A stretch of DNA of 64,000 nt from Stenotrophomonas beteli (GTDB lineage Bacteria > Pseudomonadota > Gammaproteobacteria > Xanthomonadales > Xanthomonadaceae). How positions within the stretch are numbered: the first letter of the stretch is position 1; each line of letters starts with the position of its first letter. This document shows positions 1-9,089 of this stretch, piece by piece. The notes under the pieces were generated by a model that was not told the DNA's origin, made no database searches, and was given only the letters and a program-made list of their open reading frames with translations. Position numbers and translations under genes: made by a program. The DNA lies in the NCBI RefSeq assembly GCF_001431665.1, contig NZ_LLXV01000015.1:1-64000 (forward strand), given 5' to 3'.

Positions 1-1008
1 GGCCTGTCCACGGTGCTGATCGGCCTGCTGCCCACCCACGCGCAGATCGGCCTGTGGGCGCCGGCGCTGCTGGCGCTGTGCCGCTTCGGGCAGGGTCTGG
101 GCCTGGGCGGCGAATGGGGCGGGGCGGTGCTGCTGGCCACCGAGAACGCGCCGCCGGGCAAGCGTGCGTGGTACGGCATGTTCCCGCAGCTGGGCGCGCC
201 GATCGGTTTCCTGCTGTCGGCCGGCATCTTCCTGGTGCTCGGTCGCTGCCTGAGCCAGGCCGACTTCCTGCAGTGGGGCTGGCGCATTCCGTTCGTGGCC
301 AGCGCGCTGCTGGTCGGCCTTGGCCTGTGGGTGCGCCTGAACATCCACGAGACCCCCGACTTCAAGCAGGCACTGCAACGCAAGGCGCCGGTGCGGCTGC
401 CGATGTGGACGGTGCTGCGCGATCATCCGGTGCCGATGCTGCTGGGCACGCTGGGCGCGTTCGCCACGTTCGTGCTGTTCTACCTGATGACGGTGTTCAG
501 TCTCGGCCATGGCACCGCCGTGCTCGGCTACAGCCGCGAGCAGTTCCTGCTGATGCAGATGGCCGGCATGCTGTTCTTCGCGCTGGGCATCCCGCTGTCG
601 GCGCGCTATGGCGACCGCTGGGGCACGCGCCGCACGATGATCGTCGCCAGCGTGCTGATCGTCGGCTTCGGCGTGCTGTTCGCGCCGCTGTTCCAGCCGC
701 ACAGTCCGTGGCTGGTCACCGCCTTCCTGTGCTTGGGGTTGTTCCTGATGGGCCTGACCTACGGCCCCTGCGGAACCTTCCTGGCCGAGATCTACCCGGT
801 GGAAGTGCGCTATACCGGTGCCTCGCTGTCATTCAACCTGGCCGGCATCCTCGGTGCAGCGCCCGCCCCGTACCTGGCCACCTGGCTGGCCGAACGTTTC
901 GGCCTGGTGGCGGTCGGCTACTACCTGTGCCTGACTGCGGTGGCGACCCTGTGCGCGCTGGTGGCCCTGCATCGGCGCGCGCTGCGGCTCAGCCAAAGAA
1001 GCGCTTGA
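1..1008 (+). CDS. MHS-family MFS transporter (5' end outside window)
   Basis: The reading frame is open from base 1, so the N-terminus is cut by the window edge; about 335 C-terminal residues are present. The product is a polytopic inner-membrane protein with hydrophobic segments alternating with short basic loops. The stretch [18 protein letters not shown] and the following [10 protein letters not shown] loop are typical of the metabolite:H+ symporter subfamily of the major facilitator superfamily (ShiA, ProP and KgtP relatives), which import organic acids or osmolytes using the proton gradient. The substrate cannot be told from sequence. The stop lies inside the 3' end of the convergent hemerythrin gene, a 20-bp tail-to-tail overlap. 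Confidence 0.85.
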   Translation, partial: GLSTVLIGLLPTHAQIGLWAPALLALCRFGQGLGLGGEWGGAVLLATENAPPGKRAWYGMFPQLGAPIGFLLSAGIFLVLGRCLSQADFLQWGWRIPFVASALLVGLGLWVRLNIHETPDFKQALQRKAPVRLPMWTVLRDHPVPMLLGTLGAFATFVLFYLMTVFSLGHGTAVLGYSREQFLLMQMAGMLFFALGIPLSARYGDRWGTRRTMIVASVLIVGFGVLFAPLFQPHSPWLVTAFLCLGLFLMGLTYGPCGTFLAEIYPVEVRYTGASLSFNLAGILGAAPAPYLATWLAERFGLVAVGYYLCLTAVATLCALVALHRRALRLSQRSA

Positions 1009-1450
1009 GCGTGCGGCCGAGCCAGCCACCGCCCTGGTGCTCGCGGGCGAACTGGTTCAGGTGCGCCTTGACCTGCTCGGCGTAGGCCTGGTCATCGCCA
1101 CGGATGTGGTTGAACAGCCAGCGCGAGAGCATGGTACGCAGCTCGTCGCTGATGTCTTCGCCGGCCTGGAAGCGCAGCCGGTACTCGGCCACGCGCTTGA
1201 TGAAGACTTCATGCACGCGCTTGTGCGCGGCACAGAACGGATAGCCCGCTTCCTCCATCAGCTCTTCCTCGAACGCGAAGTGCGACATGGTGTAGTCGAC
1301 CACTTCATCGATCACGTCGCCTACCGCCGTACGCTGCAGGCTGGCCTGGGCCACATGCAGATGGTTGAGCATTTCGATGATGCGGCGGTGTTGCTGATCG
1401 ATCACATCGATACCGATGTTCAGATCGTCCTGCCAGACCAGTAGTGCCAT
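989..1450 (-). CDS. Bacteriohemerythrin
   Basis: A 153-residue protein that is essentially one hemerythrin domain, a four-helix bundle binding O2 at a non-heme di-iron site. The ligand pattern is visible: DQQHRRIIE near the N-terminus, [10 protein letters not shown] in the second helix, HKRVHEVF in the third and NHIRGDD in the fourth. No signal peptide or membrane segment is seen, so it is probably cytosolic and works in oxygen storage or sensing, or protection of oxygen-labile enzymes. The frame is open upstream to 1525, but the ATG at 1450 starts directly before the conserved [10 protein letters not shown] block and is preceded by GAAGGGG, so it is preferred. It lies convergent with the MFS gene. 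Confidence 0.88.
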   Translation of the reverse strand: MALLVWQDDLNIGIDVIDQQHRRIIEMLNHLHVAQASLQRTAVGDVIDEVVDYTMSHFAFEEELMEEAGYPFCAAHKRVHEVFIKRVAEYRLRFQAGEDISDELRTMLSRWLFNHIRGDDQAYAEQVKAHLNQFAREHQGGGWLGRTLKRFFG

Positions 1451-1535
1451 CCCCGGCGCCCCTTCTTGCGTATGTCGGGGCCGACTGTAGAGCCGCCAAC
1501 CGCAGGCAGCGTTGATCTGGATCAAGGCGCGGCCA

Positions 1536-2879
1536 TCAGGACAGCGCAGGCTCGCGCGGGCGCAGCGGGCTGGCCACCGTCGTGCAGCTGACCCGGTTGC
1601 GGCCGCCGGCCTTGGCCAGGTACAGCTGGCGGTCGGCTTCGGAGATCAGCCGGTGCAGCGCGTCGCGTTGCGGGCGCAGGCAGCACAGGCCGATGCTGAC
1701 GGTCATGCGCAGGCTGGCCGCGCCGATGTCCACGTCCAGTGCGGCGATGCGCTGGCGCAGTTCCTCGAAGTACAGCAGCGCCTCGTCCTGCTCCATGTCC
1801 GGCACCAGCAGGCAGAATTCCTCGCCGCCGAAGCGCGCGATCAGGTCCTGGCTGCGCGCATGTGCGGCCACTGCGCCGGCCACTGCGCGCAACGCATCGT
1901 CGCCAGCCTCGTGGCCGTAGGTATCGTTGATGTGCTTGAAGTGATCGATGTCGATCATCGCCACCGCCACGCACTGGCCGTGCAGCTGCAGCTGGGGCAG
2001 CTGGCGCTGGCTCTGCTCCAGGAAGCAGCGGCGGTTGGGCAGGCCGGTGAGGAAATCACGGGTGGCCAGATCCTGCAGGGTGCCGATCAGTTCCAGCTGA
2101 TCCACGTTCTGCGAGACACGGCAGAAGAATTCCTCGCGCGAGAACGGCTTGCGCAGGAAGTCGTTGGCGCCGTTCTTCAGGAAGCGCGGGATCAGCGAGG
2201 CGTCGGCGTTGCCGGAAATGCCGATCACCGCGACCTTGTCGCGTGAGCGCAGGGTGCGCAGCCGGCGGGTGAACTCCACGCCCTGCATGCCGGGCATTTC
2301 CTGATCGACCACCGCCAGGCGGATCGCAGGATGCGCCTCGATCGCGGCCAGGCCCTCGTTGCCGTCAGCGGCCTCGTGCACCTCGTGGCCGTACATGCGC
2401 AGCAGTGCGGCGGCATAGCCGCGCGCGGACGGCGAGTCGTCCACCACCAGCGCGGCGATGCGGCGGTTGCGTTCCAGCCGCTGCACCAGCCAGACCAGGT
2501 AGTCGATGCTGCCGGGGGTGTTCTTCAGGACGTAGTCGATGATCTGCTGCTGCAGCACGCGCTTGCGCAGGTCCTCGTCATAGACGCTGCTGACCACCAC
2601 GGTCGGCAGGCCGCGCTTGAGGAAGAACTCCACCACCGTGTCGCGGTCGCCGTCGGCCAGCACCAGTCCCGTCAGCACCAGGAACCAGCCGCCGCCTTCG
2701 CTGAGCAGGCGATCGGCCTCGGCCAGGGTGGAAGCGATCACCACCGGCAGTTCCAGGCGCTGCTCGATGGCTTCGCGCAGCATGCTGGTGAATGCACGGG
2801 AGTTTTCGACCAGCAGGATCCGCTGCGGCAGCGGATCGGCCAGGTCGCCATCGACGGCGGCCTGCGGCAGCACGGGCAT
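1536..2879 (-). CDS. Two-receiver diguanylate cyclase response regulator
   Basis: The domain order is REC (about residues 20-125), REC (about 141-258) and GGDEF (about 275-445), resembling PleD-type regulators that make cyclic di-GMP from two GTP. The second receiver keeps the acidic pair VVDD, a phospho-acceptor Asp at about 192 (VVDQEMPG) and the FLRKP lysine. In the first receiver the acceptor position is Thr70 ([11 protein letters not shown]), so it probably cannot be phosphorylated. The active site reads GGEEF (351-355) and is preceded after five residues by RSQD, a good RxxD inhibitory site, so product feedback is expected. The frame continues to an ATG at 2975 (479 residues); neither start has a clear ribosome-binding site. 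The ATG at 2879 was chosen because the extra N-terminus looks unstructured. Confidence 0.85.
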   Translation of the reverse strand: MPVLPQAAVDGDLADPLPQRILLVENSRAFTSMLREAIEQRLELPVVIASTLAEADRLLSEGGGWFLVLTGLVLADGDRDTVVEFFLKRGLPTVVVSSVYDEDLRKRVLQQQIIDYVLKNTPGSIDYLVWLVQRLERNRRIAALVVDDSPSARGYAAALLRMYGHEVHEAADGNEGLAAIEAHPAIRLAVVDQEMPGMQGVEFTRRLRTLRSRDKVAVIGISGNADASLIPRFLKNGANDFLRKPFSREEFFCRVSQNVDQLELIGTLQDLATRDFLTGLPNRRCFLEQSQRQLPQLQLHGQCVAVAMIDIDHFKHINDTYGHEAGDDALRAVAGAVAAHARSQDLIARFGGEEFCLLVPDMEQDEALLYFEELRQRIAALDVDIGAASLRMTVSIGLCCLRPQRDALHRLISEADRQLYLAKAGGRNRVSCTTVASPLRPREPALS

Positions 2880-3042
2880 GATGCGGTGGCTCACGAGGGA
2901 GGGGCTCGGCACGGATAGCGGCAGTTTCGGGCGTAACTTTAGGACGAAAACGTCCGTGCTCGTCATTTGGCCCATTGCTCAGATGGGAAGCGGTTAGTAT
3001 CAGGTGGAGGTTCTCGACTTCAACTTCGACCTGGAGGTCACT

Positions 3043-3468
3043 GTGCGATTTTCATGTTTTGGTGCGGCCACTGGATTTCTGATGCTTGCCGCTGCCCCGG
3101 CAATCGCGGGCGGTCCCTCGGATTTTCATGGAAAGCCATTGGCTACGGCTGGGTTGGGGCAGGCCAGTCCGGCTGCAGTCAATCTCAGTCAGGATCCCAG
3201 CTGGCAGCTGTATGGATTCCAGCGTGACGGCATCACCTATCTGCAGGTGAACGACCTCCTCGGAAACGTGCAGCTGATCATCGGTAACGCAGGTGGGGCC
3301 TACTGGGTGCTGCCGGCAGGCAGCAATGTGGCCAGGGTTTCGCTGCCCCAGCAGAAGATTCAGATACCGGCAGGCGCCAGCCGCTCGCAGATCTACAGCG
3401 GCAGCGATTTTTCGCTGGTGCGTTATCGTAGTGGCGGCGAAGTCATCTGGTCGGTTGAAACACCGTAG
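3043..3468 (+). CDS. Small exported protein of unknown function
   Basis: I do not recognise a family. The start is a GTG with GGAGG five bases upstream. It produces a classic signal peptide: a short charged start, a hydrophobic core (GAATGFLMLAAAP) and cleavage after AIA-G or nearby. The mature part of about 115 residues is predicted to be beta-rich, containing WQLYGFQRDGITYLQVND and AYWVLPAGSN, and is probably periplasmic. An in-frame GTG at 3004 would add 13 residues before the signal and is unlikely. The gene starts 163 bp from, and is divergent to, the diguanylate cyclase, and is convergent with the MASE1 gene. Confidence 0.7.
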   Translation: MRFSCFGAATGFLMLAAAPAIAGGPSDFHGKPLATAGLGQASPAAVNLSQDPSWQLYGFQRDGITYLQVNDLLGNVQLIIGNAGGAYWVLPAGSNVARVSLPQQKIQIPAGASRSQIYSGSDFSLVRYRSGGEVIWSVETP

Positions 3469-3580
3469 AGACGTAGAAGTGGGCAGCGGTGTCGGGATGT
3501 CCTGCGCCGCTGCGCTTGCCGCGATGAACGCGGGTAGGGGGCGGTTATGGTAAGGCCGGCCCCTTGGCTCACACTGGTCA

Positions 3581-5191
3581 TCAGATCTGAGTCTGCGAGT
3601 TTCCCTGCCCGGAGGTCGTCACGTGATCCATAGCGTTGAACGATGCAATGCCGATGGCGGCGGAGTCACCCGTTTCCACCATCGCCATCCGTATCCGATT
3701 CCGATGGCACTGCACTGTCCCGCCATAGGCAATCGTCCGGCCAGCCAAGCGCTCGACCGTGGCGGTGACAGTGGACGGCGACAGGCTGCGGTATGAATCC
3801 AGTAGTGCGACCGTCATCAGGATGCCGCGGCGTCCTCCTCTCCTGCCGCAACGCACGCGGATGCTGATCTGGCCGGATTCACTGTTGATCAACAGCGAAA
3901 CGGCATCGGTGAGGGCGCGATAGGCGGCCAGCTGCAGGCCGACACTGAGCTGACAGGGATCGCCGAGCAATCGAGGACGCATCACGCGATGACTCAGGTC
4001 CCAGGTTTCGCGTACGCCGCCGGCCTGTAGGGCGACGTAAAGCCCAAGATGTTCCAATGCTGCGGGGTAGACCATGCTGGTTTGTTCGCGGAACTGTCGC
4101 GAATGGACAGAAGCCATATGCAGGAGACTGTTCGCTATCGTGGGGTGGCCCTGCGCATTGAGCCAATTCACCACCTCGCTGAGCGAGGTGTCGATGCCGT
4201 CCCCCAGCTTCCTCAGGTGCCGCGCGCGCTCACGGAGATCAAGCTCGCTTGCGACCAGTGAATTGCGCGCGTGCTTGAGCGCATCTCTTTCACCCACTTC
4301 GCCCAATCGCGAACGGTGGTAGTAGTGGGTGATGCGCGACCCTAACACCAGCAGTGCAGCGCCGGTGACAGCCATGATCTGCTGGGTCGCGAACGCAGCT
4401 GGATCGAACGCACCTGTATAGGGGCTTGGGGTGGTCAGGCCAATGATCAAGTTGAGGGACGGCACTCCGATCGCCGCACCTCGCCAGCCATACAGACAAG
4501 TGAGCACGACGACTGGCAGCGCCATCAGCAGCTGCATCGATGTCTTGGCGTTTGCTTCGTCCAGGGGCAGTTGTGCGGCATACAGGCCAATCATCGCCAT
4601 CAGCGTCAGGGCAGCGATTGCAGGCGGGGCGAAACCTGATGTCCAACGGGCGTTGCCAGTACGGCGTGTCCACAGCAACGCAAGCGGTGCAAGGGTCAGT
4701 ATTCCGATGAAGTCGCCAACGACCAGGCGCGCGATGCTGGCAAGCACCGGCATCTCCGGCGGTGTCGGCCACAGAAGGTGTGCCAACATCAGATTGAGCG
4801 CCGTGACCACCAGCGCCGAAGCCGCCGCGACTGAAATCAGCCACGCATTCTTCGTGGTCACCATCATTTTCCGGTGCAGATGCACGATCAGCATCACTGC
4901 AGGCATCAGCAGTGCCGAACCAAGCACTATCCAGGCCAGTCCATACTTCTCGATCATTGGCACGCGCATCTGCGCAAAGTAGGCGTATTCGCCCAGCAGC
5001 AGGTACGGCCACCATCGAGGGGGGAACAACAGCACCGCAGCCACGCGGACGCCGGCGGGCAGATAGAACTGGTCGAGCGACAACTGGCGAGACGCCCAGC
5101 ATGCGATGGCGTACAACAGCGCAAGGACCAGCCCCGCCGGGCGGATACGCAACTTCAACTGCAGGCCTTCATTCCACCAGCTCAATCGCAC
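3581..5191 (-). CDS. MASE1-domain membrane protein with degenerate histidine-kinase-like C-terminus
   Basis: About 536 residues. The first 290 or so form eight or more hydrophobic segments of the MASE1 type (LPAGVRVAAVLLFPPRWWPYLLLGEY is diagnostic), an integral membrane sensory module. It is followed by a short coiled linker and a region resembling a HisKA_3/HATPase kinase. In the dimerisation motif ERARHLRKLGDGID (321-334) a Gly sits where the phosphorylated His is expected, the N-box is changed (AYRALTDA, 423-430) and no clear glycine-rich ATP lid is seen, so it is probably catalytically dead. The start is uncertain: GTG 5191 follows GGGAGAA closely; an ATG at 5263 would add 24 residues without a ribosome-binding site. 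Confidence 0.75.
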   Translation of the reverse strand: MRLSWWNEGLQLKLRIRPAGLVLALLYAIACWASRQLSLDQFYLPAGVRVAAVLLFPPRWWPYLLLGEYAYFAQMRVPMIEKYGLAWIVLGSALLMPAVMLIVHLHRKMMVTTKNAWLISVAAASALVVTALNLMLAHLLWPTPPEMPVLASIARLVVGDFIGILTLAPLALLWTRRTGNARWTSGFAPPAIAALTLMAMIGLYAAQLPLDEANAKTSMQLLMALPVVVLTCLYGWRGAAIGVPSLNLIIGLTTPSPYTGAFDPAAFATQQIMAVTGAALLVLGSRITHYYHRSRLGEVGERDALKHARNSLVASELDLRERARHLRKLGDGIDTSLSEVVNWLNAQGHPTIANSLLHMASVHSRQFREQTSMVYPAALEHLGLYVALQAGGVRETWDLSHRVMRPRLLGDPCQLSVGLQLAAYRALTDAVSLLINSESGQISIRVRCGRRGGRRGILMTVALLDSYRSLSPSTVTATVERLAGRTIAYGGTVQCHRNRIRMAMVETGDSAAIGIASFNAMDHVTTSGQGNSQTQI

Positions 5192-5404
5192 TTCTCCCTC
5201 TAGTACGTTCCCTGTCAGTATCCATTCGCCGCGGGACCCGGTTCTGAGGGACGGTATCGGCATGAAATAGATAATGCAATTGCCGATGCGATCTACCGAT
5301 CAAATGAGAATTCCGTCACGCCCTTCTGAAGGAGTGCTCTTCACATGCCGTGGAGGACCAAAAACTGCCAGTACTTCGGAATCTCTCCGTGTCAGCTCAC
5401 TGTT

Positions 5405-6682
5405 TCACCACAACGCATCCCGCAGCTTGTACCACGACATCGCCGCCACCAGCAGCGGCGTGCGCAGCAGCCGGCCGCCGGGGAAGGGCGCATGGCGCAG
5501 GCGCTGGAACACGTCCAGGCGCTCGCTCTGGCCGGCGATGGCGGCCGCGATGACCTCCCCGGCCAGCCCGGCGGCGGCCACCCCATGACCGGAGAAGCCC
5601 TGCGCGAAGTACAGATTGCCGTCCAGCCGGCCCCAATGCGGGGCGCGGTTGCGGGTGATGTCCACGTAGCCGCCCCAGACCTGGCCCAGGCCCACGTCGG
5701 CCAGCTGTGGGAACACCTGGTGCATGCGCCGCTGCATCACCCTGCGCAGACCGGGCGGTGGCAGCGCCGAATAACTGGCACGGCCACCGAACAGCAGCCG
5801 GTGGTCGTGGCTGAGGCGGAAGTAGTCCAGTGCCCAGGCGGTGTCGGCTACCGCCATGTTGTTGCCGATCAGCGCCTGGGCACGCTCGGCCCCGATCGGC
5901 TCACTGGCGCCGATATAGGTGCCGACCGGCATGATCCGCCGTTCCAGCTCCGGTAGCAGGCCCTGCAGCCAGGCGTTGCCGGCCACCACCAGATGTGCGG
6001 CGCGCACGCTGCCCTGCGCGGTGTGCAGGGAAGGCTGCGGCCCACGCTGCACGCGGGTTACCGCCGAATGCTCGTGGATCACCACGCCGGCCGCGCGCGC
6101 CGCATCGGCCAGACCGCGCGCATAGGCCAGCGGGTGCAGGTGCGCGCTGAGCGGATCGAACATCGCGGCGCGGTAGCGCGGACTGTCCAGCTGCGCGCGC
6201 AGGGCATCACGCTCCCACCACTGCATGGGGTAGTCGTAATGGCGTTGCAGGTGCTCGCAGCTGGCCCGCAGGTCGCGCTCATGGCGCTCGCGGATGGCGA
6301 CGCTGGCGTGGCCCTCCACCCAGTGGCAGTCGATACCGTGGCGATCGATGCGGGCGCGCATCGCCTGCACCGCGTCGCGCGACCAGTCGAACAGGTGGCG
6401 CGCATCTTCACGGCCGAGCTGGCGCTCCAGTTCGTCCACCTCGCAGCCATAGCCGACCAGCGCCTGGCCACCATTGCGGCCGGACGCGCCCCAGCCGATC
6501 CGCTGCGCTTCCAGCAGCACCACGCGCTGGCCACGCGCGGCCAGTTCCAGGGCTGCGGTCAGGCCGGTGTAACCGGCGCCCAGCACAGCCACATCGGCCT
6601 GCACGTCGTCGCGCAGTGCGGGCAGTGCGGGCGGCTCGGGCAGGCTGGCGGCGTACCAGCTCGGTGGGAAGGCAGCGCTCAC
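5405..6682 (-). CDS. puuB: FAD-dependent amine oxidoreductase, PuuB-like (gamma-glutamylputrescine oxidase family)
   Basis: A 425-residue flavoprotein of the DAO (D-amino-acid oxidase/OrdL) family. The N-terminal dinucleotide fold is seen as VAVLGAGYTGLTAALELAARG at about residue 31 with the downstream acidic LLEA, and the ASGRNGGQ block is typical of PuuB/OrdL proteins. The C-terminal FAQGFSGHGVAAAGLAGEVIA is the second flavin-contact block. PuuB oxidises gamma-glutamylputrescine to the aldehyde. That exact substrate is inferred from the divergent puuD-puuA genes 160 bp away; related members oxidise other amines or glycine. The start is a GTG with GAGGAG five bases upstream. The enzyme lacks a signal peptide and is probably cytosolic. 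Confidence 0.8.
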   Translation of the reverse strand: MSAAFPPSWYAASLPEPPALPALRDDVQADVAVLGAGYTGLTAALELAARGQRVVLLEAQRIGWGASGRNGGQALVGYGCEVDELERQLGREDARHLFDWSRDAVQAMRARIDRHGIDCHWVEGHASVAIRERHERDLRASCEHLQRHYDYPMQWWERDALRAQLDSPRYRAAMFDPLSAHLHPLAYARGLADAARAAGVVIHEHSAVTRVQRGPQPSLHTAQGSVRAAHLVVAGNAWLQGLLPELERRIMPVGTYIGASEPIGAERAQALIGNNMAVADTAWALDYFRLSHDHRLLFGGRASYSALPPPGLRRVMQRRMHQVFPQLADVGLGQVWGGYVDITRNRAPHWGRLDGNLYFAQGFSGHGVAAAGLAGEVIAAAIAGQSERLDVFQRLRHAPFPGGRLLRTPLLVAAMSWYKLRDALW

Positions 6683-6773
6683 CGGGCTCCTCGCGGAGAG
6701 GGAGGAAGCGGAGCGGGCGGGGCAGGGCGATCAGCGTTCACCTGGTCAGTTTCGCCGATGCGCGACGGCCCCG

Positions 6774-6804
6774 GTGTGACGGCGACGTCTTGTCGCCGTC
6801 GCAC
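6774..6804. promoter_or_regulatory. Inverted repeat in the puuB-puuD divergent intergenic region
   Basis: Two 13-base arms (6774-6786, GTGTGACGGCGAC; 6792-6804, GTCGCCGTCGCAC) pair with a single mismatch around a 5-base spacer. The element sits 38 bp before the puuD start codon and about 90 bp before puuB. It could be an operator for a local repressor of both transcripts or a hairpin in the puuD leader. There is no T-tract, so it is not a terminator. Confidence 0.45.
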
Positions 6805-6842
6805 GCCGGCGGGTAACGTGTCCGCACGCCAAGGAGCTTTCC

Positions 6843-7604
6843 ATGCGCCGCCTGCCCTGGGTGGGCCTGCCCACCGACAGCACCGTGCTCGGCCACCACC
6901 GTTTCGAGGTGGCCGGCGAGAAGTACGTTCGCGCGCTGGCCGAGGCGGCCGAGGTGACCCCGGTGGTGTTGCCCAGCCTGCAGCCACCGCTGCCGGCCGG
7001 TAACTGGCTGCAGGGGCTCAATGGCCTGCTGCTGACCGGCGCGGCCAGCAATATCGAACCGCAGCACTACGAAGGTGGCCGCAGCTGGCCAGGCAATCCA
7101 CATGACCCGGCCCGCGATGCCAATGCCTTTGCGTTGCTGCACGAGGCACTGGCGCTGGACCTGCCGGTGCTGGCGATCTGCCGCGGCTTCCAGGAGTTGA
7201 ACGTCGCGCTGGGCGGCAGTCTGCATCCGCAGGTGCACGCGGTGCCTGGCCTGGCCGACCATCGCGAAGATCCGCAGGCGCCGGTGGAGGTGCAGTATGG
7301 GCCGGCGCACGCGGTCACGCTGGCCGCCGATGGCTGGCTGGCGCAGTGGCACGGCAGTGGCCGCGCGCAGGTCAATTCGGTACACGGGCAGGGTGTCGCC
7401 CGCCTGGCGCAGGGGCTGCAGGTCGAGGCCGTGGCCGACGATGGCCTGATCGAGGCGGCACGCAGCCTGCACCATCGGTTCGTGCTCGGCGTACAGTGGC
7501 ATCCTGAGTGGCGCGTCATGCAGGCGCCGTTCTATCACGCTATTTTCCGTGCATTCGGCCAAGCTTGCCGGCAGCACCAACAGGACCGACTGGATTCCCG
7601 ATGA
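6843..7604 (+). CDS. puuD: Gamma-glutamyl-gamma-aminobutyrate hydrolase
   Basis: A 253-residue class I glutamine-amidotransferase-like hydrolase (peptidase C26) that releases GABA from gamma-Glu-GABA in the Puu putrescine pathway. The catalytic Cys113 lies in the nucleophile elbow AICRGFQELN and the His220-x-Glu222 pair is in GVQWHPEW. The early block VGLPTDSTVLG and GLLLTGAASNIEP match PuuD proteins. AAGGAG lies seven bases before the ATG. The gene overlaps puuA by four bases (ATGA), which indicates translational coupling. It is cytosolic. Confidence 0.93.
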   Translation: MRRLPWVGLPTDSTVLGHHRFEVAGEKYVRALAEAAEVTPVVLPSLQPPLPAGNWLQGLNGLLLTGAASNIEPQHYEGGRSWPGNPHDPARDANAFALLHEALALDLPVLAICRGFQELNVALGGSLHPQVHAVPGLADHREDPQAPVEVQYGPAHAVTLAADGWLAQWHGSGRAQVNSVHGQGVARLAQGLQVEAVADDGLIEAARSLHHRFVLGVQWHPEWRVMQAPFYHAIFRAFGQACRQHQQDRLDSR

Positions 7605-8998
7605 GTTCCCGAACGCGCCCGCGCAAGACGGCCACGCCCCCCGCACCGCAGGAAAGCAGCCTGCTGCGCTGGCTGAAGGAACGGCGCATCACCGAGGTCG
7701 AATGCCTGGTGCCGGACATCACCGGCAACGCGCGCGGCAAGATCATTCCGGCCGACAAGTTCTCGCATGACTATGGAACACGGTTGCCGGAGGGCATTTT
7801 CGCCACCACCGTCACCGGCGAATTCCCCGATGACTATTACGAGCTGACCTCGCCGTCGGACTCGGACATGATGCTGCGCCCCGACCCGGACACCGTGCGC
7901 ATGGTGCCGTGGGCAGCCGACGCCACCGCGCAGGTCATCCATGACTGCTACACCAAGACGGGCGAGCCGCATGAACTGGCGCCGCGCAACGTGCTGCGCC
8001 GCGTGCTGGCAGCCTACGCCGAGCTTGGCCTGCGCCCGGTGGTGGCGCCCGAGCTGGAATTCTTCCTGGTGCAGAAGAACACCGACCCGGACTTCCCGCT
8101 GCTGCCGCCGGCCGGCCGCTCCGGCCGCCCGGAAACGGCGCGGCAGTCGTACTCGATCGATGCGGTCAACGAGTTCGACCCGATCCTCGACCTGATGTAC
8201 GACTACGCCGACGCGATGAAGCTGGATGTGGATACGCTGATCCACGAATCCGGCGCGGCGCAGCTGGAGGTCAACTTCACCCATGCCGACGCGATGGACC
8301 TGGCCGACCAGGTGTTCCTGTTCAAGCGCACCATGCGCGAGGCGGCGATGCGCCATGGTGTGTATGCCACCTTCCTGGCCAAGCCGATGGAGAACGAGCC
8401 GGGCAGCGCGATGCACATCCACCAGAGCCTGGTGCGGGTGAGTGACGGCAGCAACGTGTTCGCCGGCGATACCGATGCCGAAGGCGAGTTCAGCCCGGTG
8501 TTCGGGCACTATCTGGGCGGCCTGCAGAAGTACGCTCCGCAGGCGATGGCGTTCTTCGCGCCGAACGTGAATTCCTACCGCCGGCTGGTGTTCGGCGAAG
8601 TCTCGCCCAGCAACGTGCACTGGGGTTTCGACAACCGCACCTGCGGCCTGCGCGTGCCGCTGGATACGCCGGAAAACATGCGTGTGGAGAGCCGTTTCGC
8701 CGGGTCCGACGCCAACCCGTACCTGGCGATGGCCGCGACCCTGGCCTGCGGCCTGCTCGGTATCCGTGAACGGCTTGCCCCGGACGCGCCGGTGACCGGC
8801 AGTGCCAAGGAGCTGGGCTACAACCTGCCGCGCTCGCTGGGCGAGGCGCTGGATGGGCTGGAGCAGTGCGGCGAGCTGCAGGCCTTGCTGGGCGAGCGCT
8901 TCTGCCGGGCCTACATCTCGGTCAAGCGCAAGGAATATGAGACCTTTTTCCGCGTCATCAGCTCGTGGGAGCGCGAGTTCCTGCTGCTGAACGTCTGA
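7601..8998 (+). CDS. puuA: Gamma-glutamylputrescine synthetase (glutamine-synthetase fold)
   Basis: 465 residues of glutamine-synthetase fold: a short N-terminal domain (VECLVPDITGNARGKIIP) and the catalytic barrel with ELEFFLVQ, the metal/ATP block GSAMHIHQSL, and RVESRFAGSDANPYLAMAA near the C-terminus. PuuA ligates glutamate to putrescine using ATP; proteins of this type are shorter and N-terminally different from GlnA. Longer starts reach back to 7508 but would run through puuD; the ATG at 7601 overlapping the puuD stop is the natural start. The neighbouring potF importer fits polyamine use. A role with other amines cannot be excluded. Confidence 0.92.
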   Translation: MSSRTRPRKTATPPAPQESSLLRWLKERRITEVECLVPDITGNARGKIIPADKFSHDYGTRLPEGIFATTVTGEFPDDYYELTSPSDSDMMLRPDPDTVRMVPWAADATAQVIHDCYTKTGEPHELAPRNVLRRVLAAYAELGLRPVVAPELEFFLVQKNTDPDFPLLPPAGRSGRPETARQSYSIDAVNEFDPILDLMYDYADAMKLDVDTLIHESGAAQLEVNFTHADAMDLADQVFLFKRTMREAAMRHGVYATFLAKPMENEPGSAMHIHQSLVRVSDGSNVFAGDTDAEGEFSPVFGHYLGGLQKYAPQAMAFFAPNVNSYRRLVFGEVSPSNVHWGFDNRTCGLRVPLDTPENMRVESRFAGSDANPYLAMAATLACGLLGIRERLAPDAPVTGSAKELGYNLPRSLGEALDGLEQCGELQALLGERFCRAYISVKRKEYETFFRVISSWEREFLLLNV

Positions 8999-9089
8999 GC
9001 ATCCGGAATAGAAAAATCCGCCGCCGGGGGGTAGGCTGGCACCCGTCGCCGGCCCCGCCGGCCCCCCTTCCCGCATTCTGGAGCATCCG

